From CAYWMD01 sp964458575 (GTDB taxonomy: Bacteria > Verrucomicrobiota > Verrucomicrobiia > Limisphaerales > JADLHS01), in assembly GCA_964458575.1 (NCBI GenBank), contig CAYWMD010000019.1, positions 1 to 64,000 on the forward strand: a DNA stretch of 64,000 bases, given 5' to 3'. Position numbers and translations under genes: made by a program. This document shows positions 6,982 to 15,228 of the stretch, piece after piece (position 1 is the stretch's first letter; every line of letters begins with the position of its first letter). The notes under the pieces were generated by a model. The model worked only from the letters and a program-made list of their open reading frames with translations, was not told where the DNA came from and searched no databases.

Positions 6982-7632
6982 ATGGAGACAAATCAACTAA
7001 ACGATTTTGGACCGATGCCGAATGATTCCGCAGAGTTCGGAAGCGTGCGGAACGATTCGGAAAGCTTCCGCAACGTTCCGAAAGTCTCGGAACGCAAGGA
7101 AAACCACACGCTGACCGTGCGGGAAGCTGCACGACTGTTTGAAGCCGCAGGGGCGGCTCGCACGGAGCGTAGCATCATCAACTGGTGCCAACTCAATGGC
7201 CAAGGTGTTGCGCGACTCGATGCTTACTTTGATCCGAACGAACGAAAGTATTACATCACGCCGCAAAGTGTTGATCTGGCGATTGCTGAGGAAAAGGCGA
7301 AAGCCGCGAAAGTGAACACCGTATCCGAACCAAACGGAAGCATTCCGTACGGTTCTGAACGAGACGGCAACCATGATAAACAGCATCGGAAAGGAGAATC
7401 GGACCGGATTCGAGAACTGGAACGGGAAGTGATGGATTTGAAGATTACGAACCGCGGCAAAGATTACTTCATTGATCAACTGAAGCAGCAACAGCAAGGA
7501 ATGGCTGAAGAAAGAAAGGAACTCGTTGGCCAACTGATGACTGTCAATCGGCACCTCGGAGAACTGGAGATGCAATTATTGCAACTGGGCCAACCAGCGG
7601 CGGCAACGGATGACGCGAGCGGGGACATTTAA
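6982..7632 (+). CDS. MerR-like/coiled-coil DNA-binding protein with N-terminal repeats
   Basis: This is a 216-residue protein. Residues 12-40 are a low-complexity repeat (NDSAEFGSVR, NDSESFRNVP, then KVSERKENHT). Residues 41-85 (TLTVREAARLFEAAGAARTERS, INWCQLNGQG, RLDAYFDPNERKYYITPQSVD) form a MerR/excisionase-like winged HTH domain. From about residue 130 to 205 it is a charged coiled coil (IRELEREVMDLKITNRG, then a Gln-rich part and LVGQLMTVNRHLGELEMQLLQL). This resembles plasmid-borne transcription or segregation proteins with an HTH plus a coiled coil. It diverges from the Rep-like gene. The DNA of the N-terminal repeats is itself iteron-like. Confidence 0.75.
   Translation: METNQLNDFGPMPNDSAEFGSVRNDSESFRNVPKVSERKENHTLTVREAARLFEAAGAARTERSIINWCQLNGQGVARLDAYFDPNERKYYITPQSVDLAIAEEKAKAAKVNTVSEPNGSIPYGSERDGNHDKQHRKGESDRIRELEREVMDLKITNRGKDYFIDQLKQQQQGMAEERKELVGQLMTVNRHLGELEMQLLQLGQPAAATDDASGDI
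7021..7110 (+). repeat. Tandem 30-base iteron-like repeats
   Basis: Unit 1 is 7021-7050 and unit 2 is 7051-7080; a decayed third unit starts at 7081. Each unit encodes ten residues on the pattern NDS(A/E)(E/S)F(G/R)(S/N)V(R/P). At the DNA level the run is dense in TTCCG and CGGAA in both orientations, so it forms overlapping dyads. A partial unit (NDFGPMP) precedes it at 7000-7020. The repeats lie about 80 bases from the DnaA box. Confidence 0.6.
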
Positions 7633-7845
7633 CTCGCGAGACAGGTCGTGAATGGTAAAAAAATCCATACTGCAACTTTATCATAGATTCCCGATAATCG
7701 TAAGATCGAGACGGTGCAGGCATGACTTTAAGGCGAGGGGCGGAATCGGTCGCCTCAAACGTCGTTTCGACTCAAAACATGCCTGATATTCAGAGTAAAT
7801 CAAGCCAACTCCACCATTACGAGAGCCAGCACTTTCGCTACACCT

Positions 7846-8785
7846 TTGCTGACGTTTTTGCTGACAGTGTTTCGGTTAGCGGTTTGGGATAAAGCCTGTT
7901 CTTTTCCAAAAGTGCCTTCGCGACGGAAACCGATTTACCTCCTGATCTGGATTTACGGTGCGTATTTCGCCACGAGACCTCTGTTCTTGAAGCTCTTCGG
8001 CGATGAAGCTTCAAATCCGCTGCGTGAGTTGGCCGACCGCCTTTTCGACCTGGGCATCTTTGCTGTTCTTTTCTGGTTATTTTTTCGACTGACGCGCGTG
8101 CTGGAGTCGCGATTGTCCGATTGGGCAAAGAAGACCGACAGCAAACTCGATGACCTGCTGGTGCCGCTGTTGGGCCGGAGTTTACGCGTGATCGTACCCG
8201 TCGTCGGTCTCATTTTTGCGCTGCCAGTAATCGGTCTCCCACCGCAATACGCCGGCATCTTGGCGAAAGGCAGCAGCATCCTGATCATCGGCAGCATTGC
8301 GTGGATTCTCTCCCAGGGCGTGCGTTTGGGAGAACAGGCTGTGTTAGCCAGGTTCGACATCACCGCAGCGGACAACCTACGTCGTCATTCATATCTGGGA
8401 TGACCGTCGGCTGGTTGTGCCGTTGAGCCATTTCATCGAAAAACCCTTTCAGAACTGGACGCGTGTTTCGGCGAACCTACTGGGATCGGTTGTCATGTGG
8501 GCCGATTACACGTTGCCCGTGGCTGAATTCCGACGCGAAGTGCAGACCATCGTGGAGAGTTGTCCGGATTGGGACCGGCGATTCTGGAATGTTCAGGTGA
8601 CGGACGCCAACGAGCGAGCCATGCAAATTCGAGTTTTGGCCACGGCGGCGGATTCCGGGAAGGCGTGGAACCTCCGTTGCGAAATTCGGGAGAAGTTGAT
8701 TGCACTGGTTCAAAGTAAATTTCCTCAAAGTCTGCCGCGCTGGCGCGCTGATTTCACCGAGGGCGCATCGCTTCAGTCTGCATGA
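7846..8785 (+). pseudogene. MscS-family mechanosensitive channel gene broken by an internal deletion
   Basis: The first part (about 7846-8376) has three hydrophobic segments (YLLIWIYGAYFATRPLFL, LGIFAVLFWLFFRL, VIVPVVGLIFALPVIGL) and ends at ITAADN. The second part (8375-8785) resumes in a different frame with TYVVIHIWDDRRLVVPLSHF, then IEKPFQNWTR, and runs to the end of an MscS C-terminal domain. In intact members, about 100 residues holding the pore helix and the start of the beta domain lie between these two segments. They are missing here, and the join shifts the frame, so the first frame ends at 8403. The 5' end is also doubtful: it begins at a TTG in a repeat next to the mobile-element-like region. 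Confidence 0.8.
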
Positions 8786-8913
8786 TATTGCGACGTGACC
8801 CATGCGTGCGGATCACCAATCCAGAAGCACTTTTCTCGTCTGGAAGGGAATTCGGGTGGTAATAACACATTCGTTTTGTTGTCGTTTGCTTCAACAAGAT
8901 TGGTGTTCTCAAT

Positions 8914-10107
8914 TCAATTGGCTCGGCAAATCGTCGCCGCGATGTGCTGTTGCGGTTGGTCCTTTGTCGCCCAATAATACAGGGCCACCACATCACCTCG
9001 CTCGTTCGTGGTCAGTTGGGGATATCCGAAATCGTGGTCACCGAACTTGTCGGTTTGAAAGTCCTCGCGCAGCACGATCTCCGCGCCCCAGGATTTTCCC
9101 CCATCGGCGCTAACCCGGGCGAAGAGCCTGTCACGCGAGCGGTCGCCATAGGCGCAGACCAGCCGCCCGTCCTTGAGCACCGTGAGCGCGGGGGGATTGC
9201 CGTTCTCCAGGCCGGTTTGGCCAACTCGGCTGGAGAAACTCCAGGCACGTCCGTTGTCGCGCGAGGTATAGCAATCCACCCAACAGGGGACCTGGGCATT
9301 CGCGACGTCACGCCGGCGCAGCGCGGCGATGATAGTCCCGTCTATGAGCCGCCCCACCGCCGGCATCACCGCCCGATAAGGATCCTGGAACGGCACGATC
9401 CAAGCCACGAAGTGAAAACTCATGCCGCCGTCGGTGGTCTCAGCCACGAAGGTCTTGTCGGTGGCGATCTGTCCGGGGGTGCTGCCACTGGGCCGGGCTG
9501 ACATGAACAACAGGCAGGAATTCGGACCGGTCGCCAAATAGCGCGTGCGCGCGGTCAACACCATCCCCTCAAGGTTTGCGTCTTTCATAAGGGCTCCGAA
9601 CCGATAAGGGCCTCGCCACGTCCGCCCCCGATCATTGGAGACGAAAAACGATCCCATCGGGTCCAACGATCCATGATAGCCCACGCCAACGACGCGCAGA
9701 GCGAAGCCCGAGGCCCGGAAGTCAAATCCACCGGGGGAATCCGTCGCCACGCCGCCGTCGCCAACGAAGTTCTCGGGATCCTCGACAGTCCAACTCCGAC
9801 CGCCGTCCCGACTGCGTGCCAGATGGTTCACGACGCCCAAGGTCGCGTCGCTCCCACCCTTGAGGTTGTGGCCCTGCTGTTCGACGAAATCTCCGAAGGA
9901 GAATCCCACGAGGAGTTCGCGCCCGCCATCCCAACGCCACACACCGTTATTGGCCGGCCAGCCGCAGAACTTGCCGGCCTCGCTGGCGACGACGACATTC
10001 ATCATCGGCCTTCCCTGGCTGACGGTTGCAGGCTGTTTGCAGCCGCTGATGCCGAGGGTGGCTAGAAGACTGACCAGCAGGACGAGTTTGGTTTCAGTTC
10101 GTTTCAT
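8914..10107 (-). CDS. Sialidase-fold lipoprotein, family A (copy A1)
   Basis: The ATG at 10107 follows a GAAGGAG ribosome site; the product is about 397 residues. It has a lipoprotein signal with a lipobox around C23 (GISGC). Five Asp-box repeats mark a beta-propeller: SRDGGRSW, SNDRGRTW, TTDGGMSF, SRDNGRAW and SADGGKSW. Conserved family A blocks are GWPANNG near the N-terminus, ALRRRDV, NGNPPALTVLKDGRL, and a C-terminal QQHIAATI. GH33 sialidases have an Arg in an FRIP motif at the position of GWPANNG; here it is absent, so true sialidase activity is doubtful. It is the last gene of the long operon, after a GH106-like gene. Confidence 0.85.
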   Translation of the reverse strand: MKRTETKLVLLVSLLATLGISGCKQPATVSQGRPMMNVVVASEAGKFCGWPANNGVWRWDGGRELLVGFSFGDFVEQQGHNLKGGSDATLGVVNHLARSRDGGRSWTVEDPENFVGDGGVATDSPGGFDFRASGFALRVVGVGYHGSLDPMGSFFVSNDRGRTWRGPYRFGALMKDANLEGMVLTARTRYLATGPNSCLLFMSARPSGSTPGQIATDKTFVAETTDGGMSFHFVAWIVPFQDPYRAVMPAVGRLIDGTIIAALRRRDVANAQVPCWVDCYTSRDNGRAWSFSSRVGQTGLENGNPPALTVLKDGRLVCAYGDRSRDRLFARVSADGGKSWGAEIVLREDFQTDKFGDHDFGYPQLTTNERGDVVALYYWATKDQPQQHIAATICRAN

Positions 10108-10161
10108 GTCTTTCTCCTTCACGTTTGGATTCTATGTCATGCTTCCGTTTATTGCGTCCCC

Positions 10162-13053
10162 TCATGGTTGGACTTTCCATTGCACATACGGCACCACCGA
10201 CACTGGTCCGAGCAACCCGGACGGACGTGATTTTTGCGCGGCTGGCTTTTCTTCCTGCGCAAGTCCGAACTCCCGGGCCAGTTGCGCGCTCAATTGAAAT
10301 TCGCCCGCAAAGTGATTGGGCACCTCGATCCGCAACGAGTTCTTCCCGGGCCGCACGAAAGTTGTGATGTCCAGCCGATGCGGCGCGGACCAACTCGTGC
10401 CGGCCACCTTTCCGTTGACCCACACCTGCGCCAGTTCGCAAACCTCTCCCAGCGCCAGTGTTAACCCAGTTCGCTTTTCAATCAGCCCGGCCGGAAGTTC
10501 GAACTCCGTTGAATACCGCACGATTCCGAAGCAATCCCGCACCGCCGGCAATTCACGCCAATTCACCAGCTTCTCCAGGCGGATTTCGGCCGAAGCCGTT
10601 ATCCCATGGCAGCGCTCCTTGTCGGCGTGAAGAACCCACGGCCCATGGATCGGCAGCGCTTGTGGCACCGTGACTTGTTGCTCCTGCACTGGCCCCTCAG
10701 AAAGCCTGAGGCGTATCGTCCCGCTGCGCTCCGCCACCACTGTCAACTGGCCATCCGCTTCCACCCTTGCCTTGCCCCCAAGGATCTCGATGGCGTGCAA
10801 TTGCTCCGGCTTGGTGCTGAACACGACAATCGCCGAGTCATAGGGCTTGATTGCCAGCTTCACCCACGTCCGTTCGCCCTCACGCCGATATTGCGGGGCG
10901 GGCGAAACCGTTCCGGCTTCAGCATCCCAAACCTCCGGCGCCAGCGACGCCTGCGGGAATGAAACCTCGCCATCGAAAGTGGCATCGCCGTCGTTCACGA
11001 GAAAATAGGCCTCGCCGTCCTTGAGTTGGCGATGCTGGTAGCGCAGCCTCGCATCGGCCGGGTTCCAGCGCGCTGACTGCAACCGATTAAGGGCCTCCGG
11101 CCACGACGCGCCTCGCCAATCGAGCAGCCGTCCAGATTCTCGGGCTTGGTTGAACTTTTCGCGCAAAGTCGACGCGCTGCCATCCCGAAAACCCGGCCAC
11201 GATTCGGGCAACGATTTCAAGCAGGCAACGGTCACGCCGGCATCAAGCAATTCAGCCAACTGCGCGGTCTCCGCCGGGGTCTCCAAGCCCTGCAAAAGCA
11301 GCAGATTCGAACAGCCGTAGTAGCCCGATCTCAAGGCCACGGCCATTTGTTTCAACCAACCCCGCGGCAGGCCATCCACTCCATCAGCCGCGCACACCGG
11401 TTGCACATTCGTCAGACTGCCGATGCCAACTTCCGGCGGGTTTGGCTGCACCGGATAGACCAATGTGTCGGCCATCGGGATGCCTGACCGGAGCAGGAAC
11501 TGGTTGCGGGTGATCCAGCGGTTCAGGTGGTGCATGTAGGGCCACCAGATGACGTAATCGTTCAGGTGGGTTTCCGCATACATACGCCAACCCGGCAGTT
11601 TCAAGCCCGGCGGTGAATAGCTGAAGCCGTGCATCTGGATCCGGTTAATGCCGTTGGCGAAGTGCAGGTTTGCGTGGCGTCGCAGCAGATCCGGGTTCGC
11701 CTCCCAAGAACCAAAGCTCTTGCCGAACTCGCCGAGCAAGTGATTGTAATGTGAAACAAAGGTGTAGGCCTCCGTGCTGACGATCGGCTTGCCGAGAACA
11801 TGCGCGACCCAAACCGCCTCCGCCGGGAATACCTCCTGCTCTACCTCCGGAATGTCCGAGCGGGCATACGCGTCGAAAAGATCGCGATGCAATCCGCGTC
11901 CCCGCGCTTGCGGGCGATGCTGCAAGCCACGCTGGTTTGCGTAGCGGGTGGTCAGGTCGAAGTAGTTCGTGCAGACGAGCGAATTCTCGGCACGGGCAAG
12001 GTCCTCCTGGATTTGCTCGAGGTCCGGCCCGTAACCGAGCCACCCATGCATGGCCTTGCGCAGGTCGTAGCCGTTCACCCGCTGGAATTCATCAAAGATA
12101 CCAGGAGTCCAGTAGGGACGGTTGTCGTACTCCCAGCTATCACTTGCGATGTCCGTGATCGTATTGCCGTAGTAATTGCTGAGCGCCGCGTCGAGGCGAC
12201 TGAAGACGTGATCGAGGTGGAAGCGCATGGCCGAAGCAGAGCCTGGATCCGCGGCAAAACCGCTCGCCTTGTCCAGTTTGCCGCCAAGTCCGACCCGGAA
12301 GAACCCGACCAGCCAGTCTCCCGGAGGGGCATCCCAATTCAACGAACGTCGGTCACCCGCAAGATGCCGCGTTGTGTCGGTGAACGAATCCCGCTGCACT
12401 TGTTTGCGGTCTGCTCCGGAAACTCTCCAGGCGAAGACCATTTCGGCAGGACTGGCCTTCTGTGGAACCGCCAGTTTGACCTGCTGCCCACCGGAAATCC
12501 TAGCATCCGCAAACAACAAGCATTTGGACTGGTGCTCAGGCGTGATCCAAGTGCCGCCCGGTGGCCAGCCCATGCCTAAGTTGAACCCAAGCTTGAACCC
12601 GCGTTCCCTTGCTCGTTCACAGAGTGACTTCAGGCAGTCCAGAAACTCTGGCGACAGGAACTCCAGTGGACGATGATTCGTCAACGACAGTTCGGTCTTG
12701 AAACGGTCTTGCAGCCATGGCGATTCGACAAAGCGCATTTCGGCGCCGGAAAAACCCGCGGCAACCAGCACTTCCAGCTCACGCAGAAGTTCCTGTGCAG
12801 TGATCGCATTGTCCCAGCTAATCCAATAAACCCAAGGCCCGACCTCACGCGGAGGCTGGACAAAGCCCTGGCGCAGCGTGGTCAGGTCGTTGGCCCGATA
12901 AGCTAAGACGTCCGGCAACGATGCGGAGGAGCCTGACCATGGAATGGCCCAGAGGGCCGCAAGCATGAGCAATTCAAGAACCGGGATTCGTCGCTTCGTC
13001 GCTGACTCCGGGGAGGGCGGGCGGGTCTTGGCCGAAAAGCAGCAACGGTTCAT
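10162..13053 (-). CDS. GH106-like alpha-L-rhamnosidase, secreted
   Basis: This encodes 963 residues from the ATG at 13053, which clears the upstream cupin stop. The signal peptide has a long N-region. After it comes the GH106-type opening (FVQPPREVGPWVYWISWDN), a TIM-barrel half with AGFSGAEMRFVESPW and ARERGFKLGFNLGMGWPPGG, and the motif TWITPEHQSKCL. A long middle domain follows. The C-terminal galactose-binding fold (LALGEVCELAQVWVNGKVAG, then PHRLDITTFV) is typical of the family. GH106 enzymes remove alpha-L-rhamnose from pectin-like and arabinogalactan glycans. Substrate specificity cannot be read from the sequence. It sits between two sialidase-fold genes. Confidence 0.75.
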   Translation of the reverse strand: MNRCCFSAKTRPPSPESATKRRIPVLELLMLAALWAIPWSGSSASLPDVLAYRANDLTTLRQGFVQPPREVGPWVYWISWDNAITAQELLRELEVLVAAGFSGAEMRFVESPWLQDRFKTELSLTNHRPLEFLSPEFLDCLKSLCERARERGFKLGFNLGMGWPPGGTWITPEHQSKCLLFADARISGGQQVKLAVPQKASPAEMVFAWRVSGADRKQVQRDSFTDTTRHLAGDRRSLNWDAPPGDWLVGFFRVGLGGKLDKASGFAADPGSASAMRFHLDHVFSRLDAALSNYYGNTITDIASDSWEYDNRPYWTPGIFDEFQRVNGYDLRKAMHGWLGYGPDLEQIQEDLARAENSLVCTNYFDLTTRYANQRGLQHRPQARGRGLHRDLFDAYARSDIPEVEQEVFPAEAVWVAHVLGKPIVSTEAYTFVSHYNHLLGEFGKSFGSWEANPDLLRRHANLHFANGINRIQMHGFSYSPPGLKLPGWRMYAETHLNDYVIWWPYMHHLNRWITRNQFLLRSGIPMADTLVYPVQPNPPEVGIGSLTNVQPVCAADGVDGLPRGWLKQMAVALRSGYYGCSNLLLLQGLETPAETAQLAELLDAGVTVACLKSLPESWPGFRDGSASTLREKFNQARESGRLLDWRGASWPEALNRLQSARWNPADARLRYQHRQLKDGEAYFLVNDGDATFDGEVSFPQASLAPEVWDAEAGTVSPAPQYRREGERTWVKLAIKPYDSAIVVFSTKPEQLHAIEILGGKARVEADGQLTVVAERSGTIRLRLSEGPVQEQQVTVPQALPIHGPWVLHADKERCHGITASAEIRLEKLVNWRELPAVRDCFGIVRYSTEFELPAGLIEKRTGLTLALGEVCELAQVWVNGKVAGTSWSAPHRLDITTFVRPGKNSLRIEVPNHFAGEFQLSAQLAREFGLAQEEKPAAQKSRPSGLLGPVSVVPYVQWKVQP

Positions 13054-13079
13054 GTCGCGGGGATACCTTTTACTTTGGA

Positions 13080-14030
13080 CTACTCTCCCACCGTGGTATC
13101 GCCGGACTTCCACCGGGCGATCCGGCCGGGGGCGACGCGGTTATACATTTCCTCAAAAGATATCTCCTTGGTTTCGATCACGTGCGTGTTGAGGCAGAGA
13201 TACGTCAGCGTTTCATCGCCCGCTTCGGTCGTGTGCGGGGCCTGCCAGGGCACAAAAACAACATCTCCGACACCCACCGGGAGGGTTTCATCGCCCACCG
13301 TCACTTTGCCTCGACCCGACAGCACAAAAAACGTCTGTTCCTTCTCCGGGTGGGAGACCATCGCGCCTTTGCTGCCCTTGGGCCAGCTTACCAAGGTCAC
13401 TTCAGCGCGAACCGCCTCGTTGCGCTCGAGGATCAGCCGCGTCGTGTTCGACCCGAAGTCGAACAAACGTCCGCCATGAATGTCGGCAACGCATTTGCCG
13501 GGTCGGTCGAACACCGCGCGAGCCTCCGCGCCTGCCACCGCGGCTTGCTGGGACTCCGCCTGCTGACGGCGAACCTCTTTGACCTTCTCAATGTGATCGG
13601 CGAACGACGCGTGCCCTTCCTTGCTGGCGTCCAGAAATGCGTTGAAGAGGAAGTAGCTCAGCGGGGCATCGCGGGTAACGATGGTTTGATGCACCACCTT
13701 CGGCGGCACATAGACCAGGCTGCCAGGCTTGACCGCATAACGAGCCGGCCCTACCACCACGATGCCTTCACCATCCGTGACGTGGAAGATTTGCTCCTTG
13801 GCCTCGTGGCTGTGGGGCGGCCCTTCCAATCCCTTGCGCCAGCAATTCCAGCCCACCTCGGTGAGTTGCGTCTCGCTACGATCTACAAGAACGGTAACGA
13901 CATTGAGCCCGGCAACATCCAGCTGCTGGCCTTTTTGATAGTGACGACAGATCATGATAGTCTTTTTCTTGTCTTGGATCATTGTTGGGATTTCAGTTGG
14001 CGCTGCCTTTAGCTTGGTGTTTTGGGCCAT
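13080..14030 (-). CDS. Bicupin protein
   Basis: This encodes about 316 residues from the ATG at 14030, 18 bases after the upstream stop. It has two cupin domains. Cupin 1 (residues about 45-120) has PPHSHEAKEQIFHVTDGEG and PGSLVYVPPKVVHQ. Cupin 2 (about 200-290) has VSHPEKEQTFFVLSGRGKV and GVGDVVFVPWQAPH. Metal-binding His/Glu residues are present in cupin 1 (H-x-H-x5-E, and a late H) and in part in cupin 2 (H-x3-E, then a late H). A helical segment rich in Lys, Glu and Gln separates them. No signal peptide is seen, so it should be cytoplasmic. Possible roles include sugar isomerisation or binding and regulation; none can be chosen. Confidence 0.75.
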   Translation of the reverse strand: MAQNTKLKAAPTEIPTMIQDKKKTIMICRHYQKGQQLDVAGLNVVTVLVDRSETQLTEVGWNCWRKGLEGPPHSHEAKEQIFHVTDGEGIVVVGPARYAVKPGSLVYVPPKVVHQTIVTRDAPLSYFLFNAFLDASKEGHASFADHIEKVKEVRRQQAESQQAAVAGAEARAVFDRPGKCVADIHGGRLFDFGSNTTRLILERNEAVRAEVTLVSWPKGSKGAMVSHPEKEQTFFVLSGRGKVTVGDETLPVGVGDVVFVPWQAPHTTEAGDETLTYLCLNTHVIETKEISFEEMYNRVAPGRIARWKSGDTTVGE

Positions 14031-14048
14031 TGTTTGCCGCAATTGGAT

Positions 14049-15182
14049 TCATTTTGTACTGGGTCGCCAAATCGTGGCGGCAATCTGTTGTTGCGGCAGC
14101 TCCGGCGTGGCCCAGTAATACAAGGCGACGAGTTCGCCTTTGTTGTTTTGAACGAGACGGGGATAGCCGAAGTCTCTCTCGCTGAACTTGTCCATCCTAA
14201 AATCATCGCGTAAAAGGATTTCGTTCTCCCACGTGTTGCCGTCATCATTGCTCATTCGCATATACATCCCAATGCGTGTGCGGTCGCCGTAAGCACAGGC
14301 CAGGCGGCCGTCTTTTAGAACCGCCAGTGCCGGCGGATTACCGTTGTGCTTGCCGGTCTCGGCAATTTTGCCCAAGAAGGTCCAGATCCGGCCGTTATCC
14401 CTGGAACCATAGCAGTCCAGCCAGCACGTATCGTCGGCTTGGGGAATCCGTCGTCGCAACGCCACAGCCAGGGTGCCGTCCGCCAGGCGAACCGGCGACG
14501 GCATGACCGCCCGGTAGGGATCGTCCCTGGGCACAATCCAGGAAACGAATCGGAAGGACTTACCGCCATCGGTCGTTTCGGCCACAAAAGACCTGTCCTC
14601 ATACTCTTTACCCTTGGGCAGAGCCGACATGAAAATCAGGCAAGAATTACTCCCGGTGACTATGTAACCAGTCCGGGAGGTCAACCTCATATCCTTCAGT
14701 TCTCGGGTGTCGGTGAGGTCGCCGAAATTGTATGCGCCCTGCCACGATTTCCCCCGGTCTTGGGAAACGAGAAAATTCCCATATTTAACGCGCATGACGA
14801 AACCGGCGGCGTCGAACTTCATCCCCCCGGGCGGAGGTGAGCTTCCGACAGCGTCAGGAACATACCCAGTCGGATTCTCGATCTTCCAGGTGACGCCCCC
14901 ATCCAGACTCCGGGCTAGGCCATCATAATCTTTCTGCTCGAAAGTGTTGTGGCCTTCCTGTTCCACAAACTTTCCGTAGGAAAATCCCACCAGGATCTCC
15001 CGCCCGTCCTCCCAGGTCCATGCCCCGTTGTTAGCGGGCCAGCCATAGAATATGCCGGGGTTGTTGGCCACGATGACATTTTTCATCGCAGGCCGTTCGT
15101 CCGCCAACACGGCGGAAACTCCGCAGAAAAAAAAGCAACCCATGCCGCAAGCTATAATTGAGATCGTTGATCGTTTGTTCAT
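14049..15182 (-). CDS. Sialidase-fold secreted protein, family A (copy A2)
   Basis: This encodes about 377 residues from the ATG at 15182, giving a clean signal peptide (IIACGMGCFFFCGVSAVLA). Five Asp boxes are seen: SLDGGVTW, SQDRGKSW, TTDGGKSF, SRDNGRIW and SNDDGNTW. It shares the family A blocks with copies A1 and A3: GWPANNG, EILVGFS, ALRRR, NGNPPAL, KDGRLACAYGDR and QQIAATIW. The first catalytic Arg expected in GH33 (FRIP) is replaced. It lies between family B copy B1 and the bicupin on the same strand. It probably acts on a glycan in the periplasm or outside the cell. Confidence 0.85.
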   Translation of the reverse strand: MNKRSTISIIACGMGCFFFCGVSAVLADERPAMKNVIVANNPGIFYGWPANNGAWTWEDGREILVGFSYGKFVEQEGHNTFEQKDYDGLARSLDGGVTWKIENPTGYVPDAVGSSPPPGGMKFDAAGFVMRVKYGNFLVSQDRGKSWQGAYNFGDLTDTRELKDMRLTSRTGYIVTGSNSCLIFMSALPKGKEYEDRSFVAETTDGGKSFRFVSWIVPRDDPYRAVMPSPVRLADGTLAVALRRRIPQADDTCWLDCYGSRDNGRIWTFLGKIAETGKHNGNPPALAVLKDGRLACAYGDRTRIGMYMRMSNDDGNTWENEILLRDDFRMDKFSERDFGYPRLVQNNKGELVALYYWATPELPQQQIAATIWRPSTK

Positions 15183-15228
15183 TTTGTGCTGATTCGCTTT
15201 CGTTCTCAGATTTGAACTGTCGGTTACT

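Noticed and set aside
8914..10107. Assignment of family A as true sialidases.
   Set aside because: The FRIP arginine motif is replaced by GWPANNG in all three copies.
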